A stretch of DNA of 64,000 nt. Origin: CAZJKE01 sp964546585. Its GTDB lineage: Bacteria; Planctomycetota; Phycisphaerae; Phycisphaerales; SM1A02. Each line of letters starts with the position of its first letter. Within the stretch, counting starts at the first letter, position 1. The stretch covers positions 1 to 64,000 of the forward strand of contig CAZJKE010000004.1 in the NCBI GenBank assembly GCA_964546585.1, in the 5' to 3' direction. Positions 34,601-42,953 of the stretch are shown here, one piece after another. The position numbers and the translations under genes were made by a program. Below the pieces are notes generated by a model that saw only the letters and a list, made by a program, of their open reading frames with translations, ran no database searches and was not told the DNA's origin.

Positions 34601-35305
34601 GTGAACAACGACACTTTTATCGAACGACTGTTTCCGCTTCTGATTACGGGCGATCGCCCGGCCGCCCGTGCGGTTGTTGCTGAGGCCATCACCAGCGGAT
34701 GGACGCCCGAACAGGTTGCTACAGATGGATTCTGGCCCGTGCTAGAGTCGATCAACGCCCTGTATCGGGAAGATCAACTGACGAATCTCGCCCACCACTA
34801 CGCCACGCGGCTCCTTCGCAGCATGGTCGATCAGGTGCAGGCCGGATACACCAACAAGACTTCGCGAAACAAGACCGTCCACCTCTTCTGTGGACCGAGT
34901 GAGGCTGATGACCTCGCCGCGCAGATCGTTGCCGACCTGTGCGAGGCTGACGGATACTCAGTGCGATTCGGCGGTGGTGGTATCGCAGGTGACGAGATTC
35001 TCGCTGAGGTCAATGAGCGGAAGCCCGATGTTCTCGTGATGTTCTCCTCTGCACCAAGTGACGCTCCGCACATCCGGGGCATCATCGACACGATCCGTTC
35101 CGTAGACGCCTGCCCCGACCTCCAGATTGCTGTCGGCGGTGGCATCTTCAACCGCGTCGATGGTCTTGCTGAAGAGATCGGCGCCGACATCTGGGCGAGC
35201 AGTCCTGACGACATGCTGTACGAGATGGAACACTCAGCCGATCGCCGCGCAACGCCCGACCAGCGTACCGTCGGCCGTACAGTCCGTAACTCCAAGGCCG
35301 CCTGA
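34601..35305 (+). CDS. B12-binding-fold protein lacking the usual cobalamin ligands
   Basis: 234 residues from the GTG at 34601, which has AAGGGG 6 nt upstream; a TTG at 34595 sits against that site and is less likely. A four-helix B12-binding-2 region (about 1-85) is followed by a Rossmann-like B12-binding domain (about 90-220, with FGGGGIAGDEIL and IAVGGGIFN glycine loops). The W-x9-E-H photosensor motif of CarH/LitR is Y55-x9-H65-H66, and the D/E-x-H-x-x-G cobalamin motif reads EADDLA (101-106), with no histidine. It lacks a DNA-binding domain, so it may sense something else or bind cobalamin differently. Confidence 0.8.
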   Translation: MNNDTFIERLFPLLITGDRPAARAVVAEAITSGWTPEQVATDGFWPVLESINALYREDQLTNLAHHYATRLLRSMVDQVQAGYTNKTSRNKTVHLFCGPSEADDLAAQIVADLCEADGYSVRFGGGGIAGDEILAEVNERKPDVLVMFSSAPSDAPHIRGIIDTIRSVDACPDLQIAVGGGIFNRVDGLAEEIGADIWASSPDDMLYEMEHSADRRATPDQRTVGRTVRNSKAA

Positions 35306-35334
35306 CCCCTCTCCCCCTTCCTCGTGTTTCCCCC

Positions 35335-35361
35335 CAGCGGCGAGCCTTCGGCTCGCCGCTG
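35335..35361 (+). terminator. Hairpin after the B12-fold gene
   Basis: A perfect 12-bp GC-rich stem with a TTC loop (CAGCGGCGAGCC / GGCTCGCCGCTG) starts 30 bp after the stop. The U tract is missing (GTCGTATGAT follows), so it may be an inefficient terminator. It abuts the next promoter. Confidence 0.55.
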
Positions 35362-35364
35362 TCG

Positions 35365-35370
35365 TATGAT
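35365..35370 (+). promoter_or_regulatory. -10 element of the helical-repeat protein gene
   Basis: TATGAT lies 9 nt before the ATG at 35380. A GTG at 35371 touches the hexamer and could not be transcribed from it, which supports the ATG. Confidence 0.45.
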
Positions 35371-35379
35371 GTGTCATTG

Positions 35380-37860
35380 ATGGCGAGAGGAATAGGGAAA
35401 ACGCCGCATCTGTTTGTGGCCTACGCGGTGCTCTTCCTGGCACATGCTGCAGGAGGGCAGGCGATCCCTGTTCTTCCAGATCCGATGAAGGTCAACGAGA
35501 TCGAGACACAGGCAGCGTTGCTGGATCTCACCGCTCCTCAGCAGGAAGTGGTACTGGAGACGTATGACCGGTACCTCGATTCCTACGCACGCGTCCGCGA
35601 CCGTGACATCAAAGCATTCGAAGACAGCCTCACCAATCTGGCGGGCCGATTCGGCTTCATGCAGTTTGATGTTCCGCAGCGATCCGAACTCGAACGCATC
35701 GTCGCACTTGGTGTGCGTGCGATGGATCGCATCAACGTTGTCGACGGGTCGTACTTCGACGAGGTCTCCGGCATGTGCAGCGAACCTCAACAGCGGATGC
35801 TCGCCCGCGTGCGGCTGAACCGCGAACTCGATTCATACCGCCTGGTCGCACTCCCGCTGACCCGCGATCTCAACCGCGGTGCATCAGTCCACATGACCCA
35901 ACTGGTGGAACAGATTGACCTGGATGATCCGAGCCCCGAGGTCGAGGTTCTCCTGGAGTCCTATGAGAAACGCTACATCGCCGGTGCACGCGATGTATTT
36001 GACGGTGTTCTGGAGGTCATCACAATTGTCTTGGACATCGTCGATGAAATTGGGATCCGCGACATGGAACAGCAGGAAATGTTCATGTTGATGGCCGACC
36101 AGGAATTTCAGGAGTCGATGAAGTCCCGCGTGGACACCATTACTGAGCCACTGCAACGGGTGGCTTTCGCCCTCAGCCAACTCAACTGGCGGACTTGGAA
36201 CTCGCTGGTCGGCGCTCTCCCGACGGACGCTGCTGAAGAACTCACCATCCTCTACTTTCAGAAGGGATTCAGCAGGGCGATTCGGGGCTTCCGTGGGCTG
36301 GAGCGGCGGTTCGAGAAAGCACTCGCGCTCGATGAACTCACCGAAGCGCAGGCGAAGAGTATCGCCGCGCTGCAGGAAGACTTTCGTCGGCGGTTTCTTC
36401 GCGTTGCACGCGGCCATGCTGAGCACTTGGAAAAGTCGCGGGAATTCCGGACCATGGCCCAGTTCACGGGCGAGGTCGCCGGCGAGCACGACAAGGCCAT
36501 CGAAACTGCTGAGGAGCAGCGGGATAGCATTGTCGAGTCGACGGAGCGGCAACTTGACGGCCTTCTCGGTCCAACACTCCTCGCACAACTCGAAGAGAAG
36601 AAAGAGAAGAGAACGAAGAAATCCAGCGAGACCGTGGTCGTAGTCAGCAGCGATGGTGCTGAGGTCACGGTGCAGGCCGGGGAAATGGAAGAATTGGACG
36701 AGTTGTTGACCGGCGGCGTGACCATTCCGCCGCCGATTTCTCCCGGACGCCCCGCCGACTACGCTCGATTGTTGGGCGTGGCCGATGACGATGCGCCCAT
36801 TCTCGAGACGCTCTACGAGGGGTACCGAGAGCAGTACGACGCCACGCGCACATCCGCGGACGATGATGGACAGGAAGTTGTGAAGGAGAAGGCACTGTCT
36901 CCAGCCAAGTCTGCAAGAGCCCAGCGAGAGGCAAATCTGGCTGCGGCGCAGAGCGTCGCCGTGCTGGATACCGCGTTCTTTGATGACATTGCGGCAGTAC
37001 TCGGTGTGAAGCGTGACGCTCCAGGCCTCGTCATGGTGGAACAGCAACGATTTCGCGAGCGGACATCACCGCGCAGCGGTCAGTGGTGGGGTGGAATGTC
37101 GGACACGGTCGATCTGGTCAACCTCTTCGCCATCGAAAAGGGACCTGAGATCACCGCCGATGGGCAGGATGTTCTCCTGCGGGGCTTGCAGAGTTACCAC
37201 GAACAGGCCGACGCCGCCGTCACCATGTTGGCCACGGCGTCTGATCGGATGGATCGGCTTCAGACGATGATGGGGCTGGCAGAGAGCGGTGGCGACGAAA
37301 GGGACGCCGGCGCAATGATGGTCGCGATGCGCGAGCGGTGGCGGTCTGCGTTCGCCGACATCCAAGAGGCGGTGAAACAAGCAGCCCGCGTCAACCAGAG
37401 TGTTGTCGATCAACTCCTCACGCAACTTCCAGAAACTGATCGCTGGGCGGTGCGCCGACACTTCATCAAAGCGGCGTATCCGGGCATCCTGAATGATGAC
37501 GATGACCTCTCCGTCATGCTCGCCGCGGCCGCCGCGATCCCGGGTCTGAGCCCACAGCAGAAGGGCGAAGTGAATCGATTGTCTGAGCGATACCGATCGG
37601 ACTGGTGGTCAATTTCTGAGCAGATGATCGAAAACCGCCGCAACGCCGCCATGTCCGAAGAAGATCGCGGCGAGGGCATGTTCACGAAGGCCGACGCCCA
37701 AAAAGCCCTCGAGGATGCCCGTCTCGATTTCGCCCGCTCGGAACTCAACGATCGCCTCCGCATGCGGCTGCGGATGCTTCTGAGTGTCGATCAGGGCAAG
37801 AAGGTGCCGGGACTCGGCCCGCGACCAGAAGGTCGATTTAGCATGGGCCCCAGGCGCTGA
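35380..37860 (+). CDS. Secreted protein built of about six LTxxQ-type helical repeats
   Basis: 826 residues; no known function. A signal peptide (about 7-27) is followed by an almost wholly alpha-helical, charged protein. A pattern of about 130-145 residues recurs roughly six times, each opening with a phrase like LDLTAPQQ (about 48), IDLDDPSPE (181), LDELTEAQ (320), LGVADDDAP (466), ITADGQD (600) and PGLSPQQ (721). Each opening continues into a helix with the spacing L-x2-x-Y-x3-Y/W. LTxxQ is the motif of the periplasmic Spy/CpxP chaperones. A Lys/Glu-rich linker (EEKKEKRTKK) lies near 407. The 3' end overlaps the convergent protease gene by 23 bp. Confidence 0.8.
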   Translation: MARGIGKTPHLFVAYAVLFLAHAAGGQAIPVLPDPMKVNEIETQAALLDLTAPQQEVVLETYDRYLDSYARVRDRDIKAFEDSLTNLAGRFGFMQFDVPQRSELERIVALGVRAMDRINVVDGSYFDEVSGMCSEPQQRMLARVRLNRELDSYRLVALPLTRDLNRGASVHMTQLVEQIDLDDPSPEVEVLLESYEKRYIAGARDVFDGVLEVITIVLDIVDEIGIRDMEQQEMFMLMADQEFQESMKSRVDTITEPLQRVAFALSQLNWRTWNSLVGALPTDAAEELTILYFQKGFSRAIRGFRGLERRFEKALALDELTEAQAKSIAALQEDFRRRFLRVARGHAEHLEKSREFRTMAQFTGEVAGEHDKAIETAEEQRDSIVESTERQLDGLLGPTLLAQLEEKKEKRTKKSSETVVVVSSDGAEVTVQAGEMEELDELLTGGVTIPPPISPGRPADYARLLGVADDDAPILETLYEGYREQYDATRTSADDDGQEVVKEKALSPAKSARAQREANLAAAQSVAVLDTAFFDDIAAVLGVKRDAPGLVMVEQQRFRERTSPRSGQWWGGMSDTVDLVNLFAIEKGPEITADGQDVLLRGLQSYHEQADAAVTMLATASDRMDRLQTMMGLAESGGDERDAGAMMVAMRERWRSAFADIQEAVKQAARVNQSVVDQLLTQLPETDRWAVRRHFIKAAYPGILNDDDDLSVMLAAAAAIPGLSPQQKGEVNRLSERYRSDWWSISEQMIENRRNAAMSEEDRGEGMFTKADAQKALEDARLDFARSELNDRLRMRLRMLLSVDQGKKVPGLGPRPEGRFSMGPRR

Positions 37861-40060
37861 TCACCTCGAGCAGGTCCAGCACATCCGTCACACCGTCATC
37901 AGTCGGGTCGCAGCCACTGTCGCTGCCCCAGGCGGCGATGATCTCGAGTACATCCTGCACATCAACCGAGCCGCTGCCGTTGCAGTCAGCCGGGCACGCG
38001 ACAACGGGCGTGCAAATCAACAGCACGGAACCCACGCCGGTTGTGCCATCGGCGCTGCCGACCCGCACCAGATAGGTCGAACCACTGACTGCATCGAATG
38101 TGGTTACGGATCCTGTGGATGCGTCGGCGCAGCCAAGCAATTCGCCTGCGCCGCCAGGGCAGGATGCGTAGATCGCCATCGTTGGTTCAAAGAGGTTGTC
38201 ACCATTGATGACCGCAGTCGCTTCGCCATCACACGAAGCCGTCCAGGTGTACCAGGTATCCGATGTCAGAGCGCATGCGCCACCTTCGTCCGGTGCGCTG
38301 GTCGTTGCCTCGGCCGTGTCGTAGTCATTCCAACCGTCGACGACGGCTAGCGCGCCGTCGCACTCGTCATTCTCCGGACCCGTCGGCGGCGGATCCGCTG
38401 TCAAGGTCATTCCGTATTCGTTTCGAGTATCACCATCGAGATAGATCCGCAGGTAGAACGAATCCGTCTGGCCCGTGTTGTTGGTGTAACTGATGGATTC
38501 ATTGTTCGAGTTGGTCTGGCTGAACGCAACAAGATCGTCGCAACCGCGGTAGAGCCGCGCGTCGATGTCACCGTAGGAATCGGTGAATGTAATGGTGGCC
38601 GCCATGCTGCCATTCGCTCCAAGGACGATGCGATACCAGTCCTCGTCCGTGCTCTTGACGACCAGATCAGACCATGAATTACTGGAGAGATCGGTAGCAC
38701 TTGCACAATCGGTGTTGGGTTCGAGTTCATCGTCTGGGCCAGAGATAAGGTGCGAATTGAATCCGCCGTTTGAATATGCCCGATCGAGGCGACCGAAACT
38801 CGACCATCGTTGCGACGGCGCGTCGCAGTAGTTGGTGGTCGTACACCATGTCTGGCCAAAGAGTTTCTTGTCGCTGTTTCGGAAGATGCCCGAACCTGAC
38901 GAGCCACCTTCCATGTCACCGAGCGTGTGCTGAATACTGTGCTCGTAACTGCTCGATGCGCACATGCCGCCTGCGCTCTTTGTGCCCTGGGTGATTCGCA
39001 TGTAGTCGCCGGAAGGGTGATGGAGAACCGTGCTGGCCGTGCCGTTGCTGATGCTGCCGACAGTCCAACCTGAAAAGTAAACACCACCGGACCAGGACAT
39101 CGGCAACTCGCCACGAATCATGAGCAGCGATGAATCACTTGTGGAGTAGGTATCAATGAGGTCTGCGGCCAGTACGGTGGTGCCACCGCTCGTGCCGCCG
39201 TCGCAACTGGTGGTTTCCCAGTCGAACTGGAATTCTGCGGAAGCGGCGCTGCTGCTGCTGCTGATGCAGTGGTCTGCAGTTAGCCAATATGGCGTTTCAT
39301 CGGCGAGAATCGTGGCAAGCAGCGTTCCGGAGCAGACATACCCGCCGCCGCCGCTTATGTAATACACCCTTGCGATCGACTCCGACACTTCGTCCCACTC
39401 GCTGTGGCATGTTCGATCTTCGTGGCACGCCAATGCGCCTCGCGATGCCGAGTCAATCTCGACGCCGAACAGATCCCGATACGTGTGCAACACCTGATCG
39501 ACACGGAAGGGCAGGTTGCGGTCGAGTCCATCCGGCACGAAGCAGAGAACCTGTGCAGTATCGCCAGGAGCGGTGCGTACCCACAGGCTGTCTTCGGTAC
39601 CGATTGTCAGGGGACCCGTGGCGTTTTCATTTCCCGCGATCAACCCGGTGATGTACACCTCGGCGCCTTCGGGAAGATCGATGTCTGTCAAGTGCAATCG
39701 CACGCCCGTCGCACCTTCGCATCGAATGTCCATGCACCACATCCAACCGCCCGGCAATCGCTGCCATTGGCCGCTCGCTTCGGCGTACTCCACTTCGCGG
39801 ACGATGCCAGCCCGCATTGGTTCGCCTGCGGCGATGAGCAGTTCGTCTTCGGCCCGAAGAGCGAAGGTGTTCAGTCTGGAGAGCACCTGCACCTTCGTTC
39901 GAGCAGGCCGCTGCTCGAAGATCGTCGAATCGATCTGCTTCGATGATGGCGGCGTCCATGCCAAGTGGCCTTCCGCTTCGTCGGCGGTCCCGGATGCGGC
40001 GATGGTCAGACACATGCTCGCGGCGGCAGGCAGCAGGTAGGTTGGGTGGGTGATGTGCAC
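37838..40060 (-). CDS. Secreted trypsin-like (lysyl endopeptidase-type) protease with dockerin-like tail
   Basis: 740 residues from a GTG at 40060 (AGGA 7 nt upstream). A signal peptide (about 8-26) and propeptide precede an S1-family domain (about 205-440) with His264 in LTADHCISS, Asp309 in STSDSSLLMI and Ser388 in GGSSGSGIF. The GSSGSG form and paired cysteines resemble lysyl endopeptidase. Beta-rich domains follow, including a PPC-like stretch (about 450-560: ELEPN, DEDWYRI, DIDARLY) and a second domain to about 680. The C-terminal 50 residues repeat the EF-hand-like plus W-G motif also seen on the S8 protease. Confidence 0.9.
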   Translation of the reverse strand: MHITHPTYLLPAAASMCLTIAASGTADEAEGHLAWTPPSSKQIDSTIFEQRPARTKVQVLSRLNTFALRAEDELLIAAGEPMRAGIVREVEYAEASGQWQRLPGGWMWCMDIRCEGATGVRLHLTDIDLPEGAEVYITGLIAGNENATGPLTIGTEDSLWVRTAPGDTAQVLCFVPDGLDRNLPFRVDQVLHTYRDLFGVEIDSASRGALACHEDRTCHSEWDEVSESIARVYYISGGGGYVCSGTLLATILADETPYWLTADHCISSSSSAASAEFQFDWETTSCDGGTSGGTTVLAADLIDTYSTSDSSLLMIRGELPMSWSGGVYFSGWTVGSISNGTASTVLHHPSGDYMRITQGTKSAGGMCASSSYEHSIQHTLGDMEGGSSGSGIFRNSDKKLFGQTWCTTTNYCDAPSQRWSSFGRLDRAYSNGGFNSHLISGPDDELEPNTDCASATDLSSNSWSDLVVKSTDEDWYRIVLGANGSMAATITFTDSYGDIDARLYRGCDDLVAFSQTNSNNESISYTNNTGQTDSFYLRIYLDGDTRNEYGMTLTADPPPTGPENDECDGALAVVDGWNDYDTAEATTSAPDEGGACALTSDTWYTWTASCDGEATAVINGDNLFEPTMAIYASCPGGAGELLGCADASTGSVTTFDAVSGSTYLVRVGSADGTTGVGSVLLICTPVVACPADCNGSGSVDVQDVLEIIAAWGSDSGCDPTDDGVTDVLDLLEVISAWGPC

Positions 40061-40146
40061 AGTGTGTTCCTGTTTGCCGAAGGGAAAGGTGTGTGACCTC
40101 GGAATGTACCGGACGATACGGCGATATCCAAGCGAATGTTCCCAAA

Positions 40147-42942
40147 TCAGGCTATTGCTTCAAGCGGATGTCGCAAGGAGCGGCCGATGGCCCGTTTGGC
40201 CTGCTCGTCGCACGAGAAGCCGGTGGCGAGCGTGTCATCATCCACATCGTGAGCACCCCAGGTGCTTCGCCAGATGTCCAACGACTGCCAAGCGTGCTCC
40301 CGTTCATGTCCGAACATGCCACCCATGCCGCAGCATGCCGTGTCGACAATCGACAGGTCGCCACCGGCCTGTTCGAAGACGGCCGGCCATGCGTCGAGTG
40401 CCTGCGGTGCTATCGTCCGTTCGATGCAGTGGGGCATGAGGCGAAGGCCGCGTGGTGCAGTACACGCCTGCAACCGATGACCCTGCGCATGCAGCCACTC
40501 CTGCGGCAGGAGTACTTCGATGGCCGCAGCATCTGCATGTACGTTCCTATACTCGTCTCGCCATAGCAGCGTGGTTGCCGGGTCGATTCCAACCAGCGGG
40601 ATGCCGACATCAACAAGTGGCCGAAGCGACTCGATGTTCGCGGAAACCACGCTCGCAAACGCCTTTGTGTAGCCGCGTACATGCAGCGGCTTGCCGCTCT
40701 CCATGACTGGCAGCACCGCAGTGGTCATGCCGATCTTTTCGACCACCCGTCGCATCGCGGCGATGACCTGCGGGCGATAGTGCCCGGTGAACGGGTCAGG
40801 AACAATGGCAACATCAGGCCGTGCCTGCAGAACATCATCGATCGATTGCTGGTTGCTTGTTGAAGACACGGGAACCGGCAGATCCACAAGGCCCAGGAGC
40901 GGCGCGAACAGAGATGCTCCGGGCGGCGGGTACTCCATGTAGCGAGTCGCAAGATCCCGCAGCGGACGCAAGTATTGCCCGTAGTACCAATCATAGAATT
41001 CGGAGCGGAACCGCGCGATGTCCACCTCCAACGGGCATGCAGTGGCGCAGGCGCGGCATCCAAGACACCCATCGAGCGCTTCCCGTACTTGATGAGCGAA
41101 GTCATCGCCCCGCACAAGCGTGTTCCAGAGCCGCCGTAGAAGTGGGGCGGGTTGCTGTGCAAGCGATCCAACATCCTGCATCCAATGCCGAAGCAGTTCG
41201 GCGCGGCCGCGTGGGCTGTGTATCGGATCGTTTCCTTCGCGGAATGTCGGGCACATGGCCGCGTCGCGATCGGCGCTTCGGCACTGGCTGTTGCCATCGC
41301 AGGCAATCACCGGGCGCATCAAAGCGGCGAGTTCTCTATCTATTCCAGCGTCCCGCTCACCGCGCATGGAGGTCGTGAGTGGTGTCATCGCGATATCGGG
41401 CGATGGCGGCGCCACCTTACCTGGGTTCATCTGATTTCCTGGGTCGAAGGCGGCCTTTACTGCGCACATCTGCGCCCAGATTTCCTCGCCGAAGATCGCC
41501 GGTCCGTAGCCGCTGCGGAATCCCTTTCCGTGTTCACCCCAGAGAATGCCGCCATGTCTTTTTACGAGATCGGCAACGGCATCCGCCACTACCTGCACAA
41601 GTGCCCGGTCGCTCTCTTCCTGCAGGTCCAGCCGCGGCCGCACATGGATGACGCCCGCATCGACATGGCCGAACATGCCGCAACGGAGCCCGTGCTTGTC
41701 GAGCAGCTCGCGGAAGTGAGCGATGAACTCCGGCAAGTTCTCAGGTGGTACGCCACAATCTTCGACAAACGGGACGGGCCGCCGATCGCCGGGGGCGGCT
41801 GAGAGGAGGCCGACCGCGCGGCGGCGAAAGTGCCACGCTAGTTCGCACTCCTTGTCCGAGGCGCATTGATGTATGCCAAGCAGGCCAGGTGCGGTTCGAG
41901 GCATGCCACACCCGTCGTTGTCCAACTCAACAACAAGTAGGGCGGAAACGGCATCGTCAAGCAGCGGGGCGATGTCGTGCCAGCCGGCGTCACTGCGGGC
42001 TACCTCGAGCACCAGTTCGTCGACAACTTCTACTGCACGCGGTCGCAGCGGCGCAAGGCTCTTGCCAAATGCGAGCGCAGCGTCGATCGAGTCAAAGCAG
42101 CAGAGCAGCAGGGGTCCCGGTTCGGGGATGTCAACGCATTGCAGCGTTGCCTGTGTGACGATGCCGAGCGTACCTTCGCCGCCGCAGATAATGCGGTTGA
42201 GATCCAGGGAATGACCGTCCCACGCCATCGGGAGGTTGTAGCCGGTAAGAAACCGCTGCAGTTTCGGCCAGTTCTGCTCGAAGTGCGGGGATGCGGCTTC
42301 CACGGCGCCACGGACGGCCTTCGAGAGGTGATCGTCCGGGATCGGTTCTTGCGTGCTGCGGGTCGTGATTGTCTCGCCGCCGGGCAGGACGGTGACGAGT
42401 TCGATGACGGCGTCGCTCGTCTTGCCGTAACGCAGCGACCCCATGCCTGCTGAGTCGTTGGCGATCATGCCACCGATGGTGGCGCGGTCCGCTGTTGAGA
42501 CGGTGGGGCCGAACATGAGTCCGTGTGGCTGCAGCGCCTCATTCAGCGATGACAGGATGACGCCGCCCTGTACGACAACGGTCTTCTCATGGGCGTTGAT
42601 TTGTTCGATTCGGCGCATGTGCCGCGCCAGATCGACGACGACGGACTCGCTCAGTGATTGCCCTGCGGTGCTTGTGCCACCGCCGCGTGGTGCGATGGAG
42701 ACATGGCGGTGTTCATCGCGGCCAAGAACAGCGAGAATCTGCTCAACATCATCATGCGTCTTTGGGCACAGGACGGCTTGGGGGATCTTCTGCCAGATGG
42801 AGTTGTCGGTGCTGCGTACAACCCGCTGAGCTTCGCTGGTTTCAATGTCTCCACGAAACTCGCTCGCTTCCACATCGCGCAGAAATCCAGCGACCGATTC
42901 CCCGCATCCGCCATCTGCGCAATGTCCTCTCGTCTGGCTCAC
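40147..42942 (-). CDS. YdiJ-type FAD-linked dehydrogenase with Fe-S and CCG domains
   Basis: 931 residues from a GTG at 42942. Domains in order: FAD-binding type 4 (about 30-270; APRGGGTSTAGQSL and IANDSAGMGSLRYGKT); FAD-oxidase C-terminal (about 270-520; MFGHVDAGVIHVRP, W-G-E-H-G-K-G); two cysteine clusters for Fe-S centres (QCRSADRDAAMCP, CLGCRACATACP); and a CCG domain with TACCGMGGMFGHE. E. coli YdiJ oxidises D-2-hydroxyglutarate; this protein should oxidise a D-2-hydroxy acid and pass electrons to an unknown acceptor. An ATG at 43026 would overlap the previous gene by 73 bp. The GTG starts 11 bp after that stop but has no clear ribosome site. Confidence 0.88.
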   Translation of the reverse strand: MSQTRGHCADGGCGESVAGFLRDVEASEFRGDIETSEAQRVVRSTDNSIWQKIPQAVLCPKTHDDVEQILAVLGRDEHRHVSIAPRGGGTSTAGQSLSESVVVDLARHMRRIEQINAHEKTVVVQGGVILSSLNEALQPHGLMFGPTVSTADRATIGGMIANDSAGMGSLRYGKTSDAVIELVTVLPGGETITTRSTQEPIPDDHLSKAVRGAVEAASPHFEQNWPKLQRFLTGYNLPMAWDGHSLDLNRIICGGEGTLGIVTQATLQCVDIPEPGPLLLCCFDSIDAALAFGKSLAPLRPRAVEVVDELVLEVARSDAGWHDIAPLLDDAVSALLVVELDNDGCGMPRTAPGLLGIHQCASDKECELAWHFRRRAVGLLSAAPGDRRPVPFVEDCGVPPENLPEFIAHFRELLDKHGLRCGMFGHVDAGVIHVRPRLDLQEESDRALVQVVADAVADLVKRHGGILWGEHGKGFRSGYGPAIFGEEIWAQMCAVKAAFDPGNQMNPGKVAPPSPDIAMTPLTTSMRGERDAGIDRELAALMRPVIACDGNSQCRSADRDAAMCPTFREGNDPIHSPRGRAELLRHWMQDVGSLAQQPAPLLRRLWNTLVRGDDFAHQVREALDGCLGCRACATACPLEVDIARFRSEFYDWYYGQYLRPLRDLATRYMEYPPPGASLFAPLLGLVDLPVPVSSTSNQQSIDDVLQARPDVAIVPDPFTGHYRPQVIAAMRRVVEKIGMTTAVLPVMESGKPLHVRGYTKAFASVVSANIESLRPLVDVGIPLVGIDPATTLLWRDEYRNVHADAAAIEVLLPQEWLHAQGHRLQACTAPRGLRLMPHCIERTIAPQALDAWPAVFEQAGGDLSIVDTACCGMGGMFGHEREHAWQSLDIWRSTWGAHDVDDDTLATGFSCDEQAKRAIGRSLRHPLEAIA

Positions 42943-42953
42943 CGGGTCGCATG

